Shown: positions 19,372-28,287 of the stretch, in pieces
Position numbering within the stretch: the stretch's first letter is position 1
How the letters are laid out: the number at the start of each line of letters is the position of its first letter
Assembly: GCA_040218145.1 (NCBI GenBank)
Contig: JAVJQK010000104.1
Location: 186,001-250,000 of the forward strand
Source of the DNA: Sandaracinaceae bacterium
GTDB lineage: Bacteria > Myxococcota_A > Polyangia > Polyangiales > Sandaracinaceae
Direction of reading: 5' to 3'
Length of the DNA: 64,000 bases
The notes under the pieces: generated by a model
Told to the model about the DNA's origin: nothing
Seen by the model: the letters and a program-made list of their open reading frames with translations, nothing else
Database searches by the model: none
Position numbers and translations under genes: made by a program

Positions 19372-21902
19372 AGGTGCACGCGCGCGCCCGAGCCGTCGCC
19401 GCCGGGGGATCCGGCCGCGCCCGGGCTGAAGCCGCCGCGGCCGCCGCGGCCGGGGACCCCGGCCTCGTCGATCACGAGGTCCATACCCAGCGCGTCTCGG
19501 TACGCGCTCGCGTCTCCGCCGCGGCCGACGAGGTAGACGCCGAAGCTCCCGCCGCCGCAGCCGCCGCCGCCGCCGCCGCCCGCGCCGCCGCGGCCGCCGT
19601 CGCCGCCCCGTCCGCCCGTGCGCGCGCACCAGAACATGGTCGGTCCACCGTTGCCGCCGACGCCGCCGCTGCCGCCGTCCGCGCCCACGCCGCCGTCTCC
19701 GCCCACGCCGCCGCTCGCGGTCACGACGCGCACGTCTCGGAAGACCGGGCCCCGGACCGCGCCGGCCCGGAGGCGGATCACCACGCCGACGCTCGCGCCG
19801 CCGCCGCCTCCGCCGGTCGCCCCCGGGGCGCCACAGCCGCCGGCCCCGCCGCCGCCGCCGCTGCCGCCGCTCCGGTCGTCGGTCCGCGTGTCGCAGCCCG
19901 AGGTGCCGCCGATGACGTCGTAGCCCGCGCCCGCGGAGGCGCCGCCGCCGCCGCTGCCGTCTCGGCCCGGCGCGCCCGAGGTGCCGGCCGTGCCCGCGAG
20001 CCGGCCGCTCGTGAGATCGAGCGTGGGAGAGCCGCCGCAGCCGCTGCCCGCCACGCCGTCCCCGCCCGGCGCGCCGTCCCCGCCGTTCGCGGTGTCCCGG
20101 GGGAGCGTGGGGTTGTCGTCGCAGAAGTTGCAGACGCCGCGGTTCGTCGGCGCGTTGTAGGTCAGCTCCGCCGCGTCGCCCGGCATGGGGCCCCGGCCGG
20201 CCGAGGGCGCAGGGTTGGGGACCGCGTCGCGCAGGACCGCGGCGAAGTCACAGACGCCGCCGGTCGTATAGTCCGTGCAACCGGCGTTGCCGCAGGGGCG
20301 GCCGTTCACGCAGCCCGTCTCCGGGCAGTCCGCGGCGCCGCCGTCTCCGCCGCTCACGTCGGTGGCGCGGCAGCTGTGCCGCCCGCCCACGCCGCCCGCC
20401 ACGCGCCGGCAGACCCCGCCGCCGCTCGTGCCCGGCCGCCCGTCGGTTCCGTCCGGGCCGTCGAGCTGGTCGAGGCTCATCAGCCCCCACTCACGGAGGC
20501 GCGCGCTCGAGTCGAGGCCGTTCTGGCCGTCCGAGCCGCGCCCGGCGAACACCTGGAGGTCCCCGAAGCGGACCGAGTCGGTGCAGCCGTCGAGGAACAT
20601 CGCGGTCGAGCCCTCGCCCGCGCCGGTGGCGTCGCCGCCGATCACGGTGAAGCCCTCGATGGCGGCGGGCGTGGTCACGTCGCTGCAGGTGATGGCCGGG
20701 AGCCCGGGCGTGGTCCGCTCGATGATCACCTGGAACAGCTCGAGGTCGCGGTCGCGGAAGTCCGGGCTGTAGCCGCCGAAGATCGAGACGCCGCCGAGCA
20801 CGTTCAGCGGCCCCTCGTAGATGCCGCGCGCGACGAGCACGCTCTTGCCCGCGCTGCGCCCGCGCGCGAGCGCCGCGTTCAGGGTGCGCATCGGCCGCAC
20901 GAGGGTGCCGGGGTTGGTGTCGCTGCCCGTGGTGGTCACGTAGATGAAGAGGTCGTCGTCGTCGGGCGCGCCGTCGCAGTCCGCGTCACCGCCGACGACC
21001 GGGGGCGGGCCCATCCCGTCGAAGCGCTCGCACTCGCAGCCGTTCGCGAGGATGCGATCGACGTCGACGAAGCCCTCGAGACACTCGATCTCGCAGCGCA
21101 CGCCCGCTCCTTCCGGGAGACAGCTCGCCTGCATGTTCGGCCCGGGCTCCACGCACGGGGTGGCGCACGCGCCGCAGTGCAGCCGGTCGACGTAGCGCCC
21201 CGCCTCGTCGCGGAAGTCCTCGTCGACCTGACCGTCGCAGTCGTCGTCCTGGCTGTCGCACGCCTCGGCGAGGGCCGGCGCGCACGGGCCCGGCCCGTCC
21301 ACCCCGCACACCTGGACGCCGACGCAGGCGTGGCCGTCCTCCTCGACCCGGAGGATGCAGGCCAGCTCCGCGCCTTCGCTCATCTCGGAGCAGTTGCACC
21401 AGCCGCTCGTCGGCACGCACTGCGCGTCCTGGCAGGCGAAGCCCTCCGGGCAGAGCACCCCGTCGCCGCAGGGCTGGCCGCAGCGGCGCTGACCGCTCCC
21501 CGTCTCGAGGCAGCGGCTCCCGGGGAGGCGCAGCGCGCAGTCCTCGTCGGCCGTGCACGGCAGGCAAAGGACGGGCACGTCCGGCGCGCAGGAGCCGTCT
21601 CCGGAACGGTGGAACCCGTCTGGACACGCGACGAGCACGCAGACCGGCCCCGAGGCGGCGTCCTCGCAGGCCACCTCGCTCGCGGTGGGGAACGCGTCGG
21701 CGCAGCTCACGCCGCACGTGCCGCAGTGCTCGACGGTCCGGTAGACGCCGTCGTCCGACACGATGCCCTCGTCGATCAGGCCGTCGCAGTCGTCGTCGAA
21801 GAGGTTGCAGCGCTCCTCGGTGCCGCAGAGGTTCGACTCGTAGCAGCCGCCCAGCAGCAGCGCGGCGACGAGCACGCAGCGCAGCTCAGAGAACGATGTC
21901 AC
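19362..21902 (-). CDS. Giant MopE-motif, beta-helix and Gly-rich lipoprotein 1
   Basis: An 846-residue lipoprotein (leader ending LLLGGC). N-terminal third: two MopE-type repeats (CNLFDDDCDGLIDE and CDSQDDDCDGQVDEDFRD, each followed by a CG.C pair) plus further Cys-rich segments. Middle: a DUF1565-like parallel beta-helix (IYVTTTGSDTNPGTLVRPMR, then VARGIYEGPL and IFGGYSPDF). C-terminal third: dense Gly-Gly-X repeats, visible as long GCC/CGC runs in the DNA. GTG 21902 overlaps the upstream paralogue by 17 nt. Likely a large surface or matrix protein; MopE repeats are associated with copper or calcium binding. Confidence 0.85.
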   Translation of the reverse strand: MTSFSELRCVLVAALLLGGCYESNLCGTEERCNLFDDDCDGLIDEGIVSDDGVYRTVEHCGTCGVSCADAFPTASEVACEDAASGPVCVLVACPDGFHRSGDGSCAPDVPVLCLPCTADEDCALRLPGSRCLETGSGQRRCGQPCGDGVLCPEGFACQDAQCVPTSGWCNCSEMSEGAELACILRVEEDGHACVGVQVCGVDGPGPCAPALAEACDSQDDDCDGQVDEDFRDEAGRYVDRLHCGACATPCVEPGPNMQASCLPEGAGVRCEIECLEGFVDVDRILANGCECERFDGMGPPPVVGGDADCDGAPDDDDLFIYVTTTGSDTNPGTLVRPMRTLNAALARGRSAGKSVLVARGIYEGPLNVLGGVSIFGGYSPDFRDRDLELFQVIIERTTPGLPAITCSDVTTPAAIEGFTVIGGDATGAGEGSTAMFLDGCTDSVRFGDLQVFAGRGSDGQNGLDSSARLREWGLMSLDQLDGPDGTDGRPGTSGGGVCRRVAGGVGGRHSCRATDVSGGDGGAADCPETGCVNGRPCGNAGCTDYTTGGVCDFAAVLRDAVPNPAPSAGRGPMPGDAAELTYNAPTNRGVCNFCDDNPTLPRDTANGGDGAPGGDGVAGSGCGGSPTLDLTSGRLAGTAGTSGAPGRDGSGGGGASAGAGYDVIGGTSGCDTRTDDRSGGSGGGGGAGGCGAPGATGGGGGGASVGVVIRLRAGAVRGPVFRDVRVVTASGGVGGDGGVGADGGSGGVGGNGGPTMFWCARTGGRGGDGGRGGAGGGGGGGCGGGSFGVYLVGRGGDASAYRDALGMDLVIDEAGVPGRGGRGGFSPGAAGSPGGDGSGARVHLVP

Positions 21903-24567
21903 GTGCGCCTCCTTCCGCGCCGTCGCCGCCCGGGGCCGCGCCGCCGCCGCCGCGACCGGCGATGCCGGGTCGACCGAGGTCGAAGGTGTTCCCGCTGCGC
22001 CACTCGTCGACGCGCGGGTCGGCGCGTCCGCCGAGCATCCAGATCCCGACCGACGCGCCGCCACACCCGCCGCCGCCGCCGCCGCCGTCGCCGCCGCGCC
22101 CGCCGGTCCCGCCGCGCCCGCCCGGGAAGGGCCCGGCCACGCTGGGCGTCGTGCGGTCGGCGCGCGCCAGCTCCCCGCCGAACGCGCCCGACGAGCCGCG
22201 CCCGCCCGCGCCGCCCGCGCCGCCATCGCCACCCCGGCCGCCGTCGGACGGCGCGAGGATCACGTCGCGCACCTCGGGCAGCCGACGCGGCGTGACGGTG
22301 AAGCGGAAGAGGATGGCGACGCTCGGCGCGCCGCTCGTGCCGGGCATGCCCGGGTCGCCGCCGCAGCCGCCCGCGCCGCCGCCGCCGCCGCCGCCGCCGA
22401 GCCCGTCGGTGAACTCGCACTCTCCGGCGAACCAGCGCATCTCCGCGCCCCCGCCCGCGCCGCCGCCGCCGCCGCCGCTCCCGGGTCGGCCGTCGGTCCC
22501 GGCGCTCGCCACGTCGCCGCGCCAGTCGTCGCCCATGAAGCTCCCGAACGGATCACGGCAGCCGCGCCCCGGGCTGCCCGCGCCGCCCGGTCGTCCGGGC
22601 TCACCCGCGCGAGGCCCGCGGAAATCGGTCGGCACGGTGAAGTCCGCGAGCCCGCAGCAGATCCCGCTCGGCCGCATGCAGCTCGGGCTCTCCATCGAGG
22701 TGATCGGCCCCTGGCTGTCCTGCCCACCGTCGCCGCCGCTCCCGCCCGGGATCACGCCCGCCGCGCGGCCGCTCTGCCCCGCGCCCTGGAAAGACGTGAA
22801 CATGGGACAGCGGGCCGAGCCGCCCTGCCCGCCGCTCACGTCGACGCCGTCACACGTGTTGCGCCCGCCCGACCCGCCCGCGACCGTGTTCATCGGCCCG
22901 CTGGTGCAGTTGTGCGAGGCGTCCTCCACCGACGCGCGCGGCGGCGCGCCCGCGGCGGGCGGCGACATGAAGTCGGAGCCCGAGGTGCCGATCATGCCCG
23001 GCATCCCGTCGCCCGGGACGCCGGCGCGGACCGTCATCTCGCGGAGGGACAGCGACGGCCCCGGATCGAGCGCGTACACGCCGAAGGTGGGGGCCGCGGC
23101 GCGCGACGCGTCCAGGCCACGGAGCTCCAGCCACTCCACGCTCGTCTCGCTGCTCCCCGCACCGCGGATCACCATCGCCGCGCCGCCCGGCGCCGTCGTG
23201 TCGACGGGCGCGCGCACGATCGTGCGGAAGCCGTCCGGGTCGAGCGCGAGGAAGTCGCGGCGGTAGCCGCCGTGCACGAACACCCCGTCGGGGAGCTCCA
23301 CCGTCTCGGCGTAGGTGCCCGACGCGACGAACACGTGCGGTCGCGCCCCCGGCATGCCGATCGACGCGGCGGCCCGGTCGAGCCCGACCTGGAGGGTGCG
23401 GAGCGGGCGGGTGGGCGAGCCCGGCCCATCGTCGTCGCCGTCGGGCGCCACGTAGAAGCTCTGGATCACGATGCCGTCGGCGCCGTCGCAGTTCACGTCG
23501 AGCGCCTCGCCCTCGGCGCCCACCGGCCCCGGCACGTCGCTGAGCGAGCCGACGGTGCACTCGCAGCCGTTCGCGATGTCGAGATCGGCGTCGATGCGGT
23601 CGCCCGGCATGATCCCGTCCGCGGCGTCGGGGCAGGCGAGGACACACCGCGGGGCGAAGGGGTCGCCGCCGCAGACGAGGTCTCCCTCCGGCGCGGTCGA
23701 GAGCGTGCAGTCCACGCCGCACTCGCCGCAGTGGTGGATGTCGAGGCTGTACGCGCCGCGCGCGTCGCGGAAGCCCTCGTCGATCATCCCGTCGCAGTCG
23801 TTGTCGGCCTCGTCGCAGACATCGAGCGGCGCGACGCACTCGCTGATCACGCCGTCGTCGCACACCGCCGACCCCGCGCATCGCTCGCCCATCGGGTCGA
23901 TCAGCGCGCACGCCAGCGTGAACGCGTCGCCCGGGTCACACGCGCAGCTCCCGCCCTCCGGAACACAGACCCCCTCCACGCAGCCGTAGCCGTCCGGACA
24001 GCCCAGCTCACAGGATACCGTGCAGCGCCGCTCGCCCGCGATGAGCGCGCAGCTCGCCGCCGCGAGATCGCCGCAGTCGCCGTCGTCCGCGCACGGGAGG
24101 CAGAGCCGATCGATCGGCACGCAGCGCCCCGTGGTCGACGGCGCGAAGCCGGCCGCGCACTCGAGCGCGACGCAGGTGGGTGAGCCCTCCACGAGCTCAC
24201 ACGCGACCGCGAGCGCCTCGCCCGAAGGCCGGCAAGGCATATTGCAGCCGCCGCAGTGGTCGGGGTGCACGTAGCGGCCGTCTTCGTCGCGGAAGTCCTC
24301 GTCGACGAAGAGGTCCGCGTCCACGCCGCCGTCCAGCCCCGCGTCGGATCCGCCGTCGCGCAGGCCGGCGTCGAAGACCCCGCTGACGCGCAGGCCATCG
24401 AGGTCGTCGTCCAGCCCGTTGCAGCGCTCGGGCTCGGGCTGCGGAAGCTCGCGCTCCTCGGGCGGGTCGTCGATCGTCGCGGTCCGCGCCCCACAGGCCG
24501 GCAGCAGGCCCACGAGCGGCAGGAGCGAAAGGAGAGCGAGCAGCACGCCGTTCGGTCTACGCGACAC
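21886..24567 (-). CDS. Giant MopE-motif, beta-helix and Gly-rich lipoprotein 2
   Basis: An 893-residue paralogue of the next gene with the same order: leader (LLPACG), MopE-type repeats, DUF1565-like helix (FYVAPDGDDDGPGSPTRPLR, VASGTYAETVEL) and Gly-rich tail. In the first repeat the Cys is lost (CNGLDDDLDGLR) and an Asp-Ala-Gly insertion of about 30 residues separates it from VDEDFRDEDG; the second repeat is canonical (CDEADNDCDGMIDEGF). Start GTG 24567 has TATTCT exactly 6 nt upstream, which supports it over longer in-frame starts. Confidence 0.85.
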   Translation of the reverse strand: MSRRPNGVLLALLSLLPLVGLLPACGARTATIDDPPEERELPQPEPERCNGLDDDLDGLRVSGVFDAGLRDGGSDAGLDGGVDADLFVDEDFRDEDGRYVHPDHCGGCNMPCRPSGEALAVACELVEGSPTCVALECAAGFAPSTTGRCVPIDRLCLPCADDGDCGDLAAASCALIAGERRCTVSCELGCPDGYGCVEGVCVPEGGSCACDPGDAFTLACALIDPMGERCAGSAVCDDGVISECVAPLDVCDEADNDCDGMIDEGFRDARGAYSLDIHHCGECGVDCTLSTAPEGDLVCGGDPFAPRCVLACPDAADGIMPGDRIDADLDIANGCECTVGSLSDVPGPVGAEGEALDVNCDGADGIVIQSFYVAPDGDDDGPGSPTRPLRTLQVGLDRAAASIGMPGARPHVFVASGTYAETVELPDGVFVHGGYRRDFLALDPDGFRTIVRAPVDTTAPGGAAMVIRGAGSSETSVEWLELRGLDASRAAAPTFGVYALDPGPSLSLREMTVRAGVPGDGMPGMIGTSGSDFMSPPAAGAPPRASVEDASHNCTSGPMNTVAGGSGGRNTCDGVDVSGGQGGSARCPMFTSFQGAGQSGRAAGVIPGGSGGDGGQDSQGPITSMESPSCMRPSGICCGLADFTVPTDFRGPRAGEPGRPGGAGSPGRGCRDPFGSFMGDDWRGDVASAGTDGRPGSGGGGGGAGGGAEMRWFAGECEFTDGLGGGGGGGGAGGCGGDPGMPGTSGAPSVAILFRFTVTPRRLPEVRDVILAPSDGGRGGDGGAGGAGGRGSSGAFGGELARADRTTPSVAGPFPGGRGGTGGRGGDGGGGGGGCGGASVGIWMLGGRADPRVDEWRSGNTFDLGRPGIAGRGGGGAAPGGDGAEGGARDIVL

Positions 24568-24573
24568 GCGCGG

Positions 24574-24579
24574 AGAATA
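24574..24579 (-). promoter_or_regulatory. TATTCT -10-like hexamer, 6 nt before start
   Basis: On the minus strand TATTCT precedes GTG 24567 by exactly 6 nt, predicting a leaderless mRNA for the two giant lipoproteins. Confidence 0.5.
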
Positions 24580-24740
24580 GCCGTACCGCGCGCGCGCGCC
24601 ATCAAAGCGAAGAATCACGGGGATGTGCGAAGGCATGATGCGAGCCACGAGCGGGGGCAGAGGAATGCGATGAGCTCCCTCCCTCCAGTGCGCCGGACCG
24701 TGCCCAACGTTTCACACTCGTGGGCAGCACACACGGTCGC

Positions 24741-25403
24741 TCAGCACGCCGCGCCCGACCGGATGCACACCCACGCGCCCCCACCCGGGCCACGGCACTC
24801 CATGCAGGTCTGCCCCGAGGGGCAGCCCGCGGTGCGGCAGTCCGAGCCGGTCGCGCCGCACATCCCGTCCGCCTGGACGTCGGTGCCCATGCTCTGTGCG
24901 AGACACTCGTTGTCGTAGTCGTTGCCGTCGCAGCCGCAGACCGGCATGAGGATGCGCGGGCAGACGGTGGGTCGCGGTCGACAGGCGCCGGATCCGCCGC
25001 AGGTGCGGTCCGCCGCATAGTCGCAGAACTCGCCAGCGGCGCAGGGCGCGCCCGCGCCGCAGTCACACACGAGCGTGCCGCACTCGCAGGCGGTCGCGCC
25101 TTCGTATCGGCAGCCCATCGGGGGCGCGGGGCACGGCGGAGGGACACACGCGTCGACCCCCGAGTCCGCTCGGCCGGCGTCATCGCCGCCCGCGTCGGAG
25201 GCAGGCCCGGCGTCGTCCGCCCCGGAGTCGCTCGCGCTGCCCGAGTCCGGCGCGCCAGCGTCGGTGGGAGGCGCCGCGTCCATGGGCACGGCCGCGTCCA
25301 TGAGCACGGCCGCGTCTCGTCCTGCGCCGCTGTCGTCGGAGACGGACTCGGCGTCGCAAGCGCTCAGGATCAGCAAGACAGAGAGGCAAAGGCGGGTCTT
25401 CAT
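24741..25403 (-). CDS. Lipoprotein with Kazal-like domain
   Basis: A 220-residue lipoprotein (lipobox LSAC, Cys16). An Asp/Ala/Ser-rich linker to about residue 75 is followed by Cys-rich modules. One fits the Kazal-like signature (VCPRILMPVCGCDGNDYDNEC), a fold used by serine-protease inhibitors; many bacterial copies have no proven inhibitory role. A further CX4C-type module ends the protein. TATGGT lies 6 nt before the ATG; the intervening GGAGGG could also act as a ribosome-binding site. Divergent from the next gene. Confidence 0.8.
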   Translation of the reverse strand: MKTRLCLSVLLILSACDAESVSDDSGAGRDAAVLMDAAVPMDAAPPTDAGAPDSGSASDSGADDAGPASDAGGDDAGRADSGVDACVPPPCPAPPMGCRYEGATACECGTLVCDCGAGAPCAAGEFCDYAADRTCGGSGACRPRPTVCPRILMPVCGCDGNDYDNECLAQSMGTDVQADGMCGATGSDCRTAGCPSGQTCMECRGPGGGAWVCIRSGAAC

Positions 25404-25409
25404 CCCTCC

Positions 25410-25415
25410 ACCATA
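25410..25415 (-). promoter_or_regulatory. TATGGT -10-like hexamer, 6 nt before start
   Basis: Minus-strand TATGGT lies 6 nt upstream of ATG 25403. A second candidate, TATTCT at 25426-25431, would give a 15-16 nt leader. Confidence 0.4.
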
Positions 25416-25461
25416 CCCCCGCGGGAGAATAGAGCGGAGGTCCGAGCGTCGGAGCGGATGG

Positions 25462-25467
25462 TACGGT
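25462..25467 (+). promoter_or_regulatory. TACGGT -10-like hexamer, 6 nt before start
   Basis: TACGGT lies exactly 6 nt upstream of ATG 25474, divergent from the Kazal lipoprotein promoter. Confidence 0.45.
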
Positions 25468-25473
25468 CGATTC

Positions 25474-26208
25474 ATGCGACGCCTCTCCATCGCCCCGCTC
25501 CATCTCGCCGCCGGTCTCGCGCTCACCTTCGTGGCCGTGGGGGCGCTCGCGCAGGACGACACGAACCGCGAGACGCAGGCGACGCCCTGCCCCGACGCGA
25601 CCTTTCAGCCGCAGCTGATGACGCCGCCCGCCGGACGCGTGCCGCGCGACGCCTCGATCGTGGTCGGCCTCTTCCCGGGCGGCACCTTCCGCGACCTGCC
25701 TCCGGTGCAGCTCACCCGACGCCGCCGCGAGGTCGCGCTGCGCCGCGAGCCCATCGCCCCCGGGCTCTATCGGCTGACCCCCGACGTGCGCCGCATCTAC
25801 GGCCGCTATGACGTCTCGGGCGTGGTGGGCAGCCCCGAGATCGTCTTCGGTCGCCCCGGCGCGCCCGCGCCGCCGACCACCCCGCGGGTCTCGCGGGTCG
25901 AGCGTTACCTCCGCGCGAGCGGCGGCGAGATGACGCGCGAGCTGCGCGCGCACTTCGGCTTCCCCATCCCCAACGGCGTCGTCGCGGTGCTCGCCTACTG
26001 GGACGGGGACGCCTCGCCCGATCACTGGGTGCGCGCGGTGCCCACCCGGACCGACGCGGTGATCTGGTCGGCGAGCGGCGCCTGCACCCCTCAGCCCGAG
26101 GGCGCGTCCCCGCCGCCCGCCTCGGGTTCGATCCGCCTCGCCTTCGTCGACCAGTACGGTCAGGTCAGCCAGCCGAGCGAGCCCTCGCCCCTGCCGGCTG
26201 CGGACTGA
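25474..26208 (+). CDS. Secreted hypothetical protein
   Basis: A 244-residue exported protein with a Sec signal peptide cleaved near VGALAQ (about residue 27). The mature part is beta-rich, with no transmembrane helix and no recognisable catalytic motif. It contains VPRDASIVVGLFPGG, resembling an Ig-like or DUF-type strand pattern seen in myxobacterial surface proteins, and a C-terminal SIRLAFVDQYGQVSQPSEP strand that looks like the end of an Ig-like fold. Function unknown. Divergent from the Kazal lipoprotein, with promoters in the shared 70-bp gap. Confidence 0.75.
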   Translation: MRRLSIAPLHLAAGLALTFVAVGALAQDDTNRETQATPCPDATFQPQLMTPPAGRVPRDASIVVGLFPGGTFRDLPPVQLTRRRREVALRREPIAPGLYRLTPDVRRIYGRYDVSGVVGSPEIVFGRPGAPAPPTTPRVSRVERYLRASGGEMTRELRAHFGFPIPNGVVAVLAYWDGDASPDHWVRAVPTRTDAVIWSASGACTPQPEGASPPPASGSIRLAFVDQYGQVSQPSEPSPLPAAD

Positions 26209-26253
26209 TCGTCACTCTTCGGGCGTCATCGCCAGCACCAGTCTGGTATGGGC

Positions 26254-26562
26254 TCAGAGCGCCATCAAGAAGCCGTCGAGCTCACGCGCCGCGTGGTCGT
26301 CGTGCTTGGCCTTCGCCTGCACGATCCCCTGCTCGGCCCAGGCGCGCGCGTCCTCGTCCCGATCGAGCTCGAGGGCCACCTGCGCGGCCATCAGGTAGGT
26401 CGGCACGTAGTCCACGAAGCGCTCGCGCACGTCCGCGTAGGCAGCGAGCGCGTCCTCGAGCCGCCCCAGGGAGCGCAGCTCCATGGCGCGCGCGTAGTGA
26501 TGGAAGGGATCCGTCGACCCCTTGGCGATCATCTGCTCGATCATCGCGAGGCGGTCGCTCAC
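26254..26562 (-). CDS. Small TPR protein
   Basis: A 102-residue all-helical protein with a TPR-type pattern ([22 protein letters not shown], then [20 protein letters not shown]). It has no signal peptide and is probably a cytoplasmic adaptor. GTG 26562 overlaps the hpt stop (GTGA), so it should be coupled to hpt. Too short for a longer solenoid; partner unknown. Confidence 0.75.
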   Translation of the reverse strand: MSDRLAMIEQMIAKGSTDPFHHYARAMELRSLGRLEDALAAYADVRERFVDYVPTYLMAAQVALELDRDEDARAWAEQGIVQAKAKHDDHAARELDGFLMAL

Positions 26563-27083
26563 TCCGATCCTCCTCCGAGGACACCCAGGTACGGCAAGTT
26601 GCGGTAGCGCTCGTCGAAGTCGAGGCCGTAGCCGATCACGAAGACGTCTTCGATGGTGAAGCCCAGATAGTCGATGTCGACCGGGACCTTGGTGCGGGCC
26701 GGCTTGTGCAGGAGCGAGGCGAGCTTCAGCGACGCGGGGTGACGCGTCTCGAAGTTGTCGCGCATGTACTCCATCGTCAGGCCGGTATCGACGATGTCCT
26801 CGACGATGATCACGTGCTTGCCCTCGATGGGCTTGGTGAGATCGAGCGTGGTCTGCACGACGCCGCTCGAGCTGCTGCCCTCGTAGCTGCGGCAGCCGAA
26901 GAACTCGATCGAGAGCGGCAGATCGATCGCGCGCGCCAGATCCGCGGCGAAGACGAAGCTGCCCTTGAGGACCGGGACGAGCACCAGCTCCTTGCCGCGG
27001 AAGTCCTCGGTGATGCGGGCGCCGAGCTCGCGCACCTTGTCGGCGATGGTCTCGGCGTCGATGAGGGTCTGAAGGTCGTCCAT
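26559..27083 (-). CDS. hpt: Hypoxanthine phosphoribosyltransferase
   Basis: A 174-residue purine-salvage enzyme that joins hypoxanthine or guanine to PRPP. The PRPP-binding loop is canonical ([13 protein letters not shown]), preceded by the [15 protein letters not shown] strand-helix and [10 protein letters not shown] flexible loop; the C-terminal [20 protein letters not shown] is typical of the family. The length is standard. Follows the fliR-like gene by 15 nt on the same strand, an unusual partner for hpt. Confidence 0.95.
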   Translation of the reverse strand: MDDLQTLIDAETIADKVRELGARITEDFRGKELVLVPVLKGSFVFAADLARAIDLPLSIEFFGCRSYEGSSSSGVVQTTLDLTKPIEGKHVIIVEDIVDTGLTMEYMRDNFETRHPASLKLASLLHKPARTKVPVDIDYLGFTIEDVFVIGYGLDFDERYRNLPYLGVLGGGSE

Positions 27084-27098
27084 GTCGCGGCGTGTCTA

Positions 27099-27920
27099 TC
27101 ACCCGAAGGCGGAGCGGACCAGGGCCCGCGCGGCGTCGATCGAGCCCGCGAAGGTCGGCCCGAGCCGCGGGAGCAGCGCGCCGAGCGAGAGCAGCGCCAC
27201 CGCCACCCCGAGCGCGGCGCGCAGCGACATGCCCTCCATCCAGAGGCGCAGGCTGGGCGCGGCGCGGCCCCAGAGCCCGAGGACCAGCTCCAGCACCAGG
27301 AACGCGAGCAGCGCGGGCGCCGCGAACGCGACCGTCAGCTCGAGCGCCACGGTGACCAGCCGGCCCGCGCCCATCGCGAACGCGGCGAGGCTCGCCCCGT
27401 CCGCGCCCGCCCCGACCGGGGCGTCGATCAGCCCGTCCGCGAACGCCGCGAGCGCCAGCCGATGGCCGCCGAGCGCGATGAAGAGCACCACCGACGCCGC
27501 GAGGTGCAGCGCGCCGAGCGGGCTCGAGTCGCCGAGCGGAGAGACCACCGTCGCGTCGGGCGGGCTGCCGCGCCAGCGATCGACCAGCTGCCCGGTCCAG
27601 CCGAGCGCGTAGAGGGGCACGCTGGCGGCGATGGCGAACGCGGCCCCGACCAGCACCTCCCGCACGCCGAGCACGAAGAGCGGCAGCCAGGAGACGGGCA
27701 CCTCTGGCGCGCTCGAGAGCGCGAGCGGCGTCAGCGCGGCCGCGAGCACGACCGCGACGGACACGCGCACGAGCGCCGCCGTGCCCTGCCAGCCCAGCCA
27801 CGGCGCGAGCCAGGCCAGGGGCACGGTGCGGGCGAGCACGAGCAGGAAGACGGGCGCGAGGCGATCGGGCTCCACGTCCACGCCGAGGGCCTCGAGGAGC
27901 GTCCCCTCGATCGCGGGCAT
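27099..27920 (-). CDS. FliR/SctT-type export apparatus protein
   Basis: A 273-residue membrane protein with six or more hydrophobic segments. The family core is visible: LVGAAFAIAASVPLYALGWTGQLVD, then SPLGALHLAASVVLFIALGGHRLAL, as in FliR/SctT. These proteins form part of the export gate of flagellar or non-flagellar type III secretion. ATG 27920 sits on the stop of the FliQ-like gene (TGATG). No FliP, FlhA or FliI homologue is in this window, so the rest of the machine must be elsewhere if it exists. Confidence 0.8.
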   Translation of the reverse strand: MPAIEGTLLEALGVDVEPDRLAPVFLLVLARTVPLAWLAPWLGWQGTAALVRVSVAVVLAAALTPLALSSAPEVPVSWLPLFVLGVREVLVGAAFAIAASVPLYALGWTGQLVDRWRGSPPDATVVSPLGDSSPLGALHLAASVVLFIALGGHRLALAAFADGLIDAPVGAGADGASLAAFAMGAGRLVTVALELTVAFAAPALLAFLVLELVLGLWGRAAPSLRLWMEGMSLRAALGVAVALLSLGALLPRLGPTFAGSIDAARALVRSAFG

Positions 27921-28189
27921 CAGCCGACGAGCCCGGGGATGGACCGCCAGAGCTGCTCGGTGAACCCGACGAGCTGCGTCGCCATCCACCCGCCGACGAG
28001 CGCGAGCGTGAGCGAGACGAGGGCGACCTTCGGCACGAACGTCAGGCTCTGCTCCTGCACCTGCGTGGCCGCGGAGAGCACCGCCACCGTCAGCCCCGTG
28101 ACCATCGCGACGACGAGCGCCGGGGCGCTCACCCAGAGCACGAGGTAGAGGCTCTCCGCGATCAGCCGGGACAGATCGGCGGCGTTCAT
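27920..28189 (-). CDS. FliQ/SctS-type export apparatus protein
   Basis: An 89-residue protein with two transmembrane helices (about 15-38 and 50-75), exactly the size and topology of FliQ/SctS. The helix-turn segment GLTVAVLSAATQVQEQSLTFVPKVAL matches the conserved Q.QE.TL..IPK pattern of the family. It is coupled to the FliR-like gene. In known gates FliQ packs around FliP and FliR. Confidence 0.85.
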   Translation of the reverse strand: MNAADLSRLIAESLYLVLWVSAPALVVAMVTGLTVAVLSAATQVQEQSLTFVPKVALVSLTLALVGGWMATQLVGFTEQLWRSIPGLVG

Positions 28190-28275
28190 CGCGAGAGCCC
28201 GTCGGCGAGGTAGCGTTCGTCGTCGCGCACGTCGATCGCGAGTGTCGTGCAATCGGGCGCCCGGGCCAAGCGCGC

Positions 28276-28281
28276 TATGCT
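28276..28281 (+). promoter_or_regulatory. TATGCT -10-like hexamer, 6 nt before start
   Basis: TATGCT lies exactly 6 nt upstream of GTG 28288, as in several other genes here. Confidence 0.5.
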
Positions 28282-28287
28282 GCCCAG

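Noticed and set aside
19400-20200. Mycobacterial PE-PGRS-type gene
   Set aside because: The Gly-rich tail is similar in composition only; the protein has a lipobox, MopE repeats and a beta-helix and no PE domain.
27099-28189. A complete type III secretion locus
   Set aside because: Only FliQ- and FliR-like genes were found; neighbours are hpt, a TPR gene and pcp.
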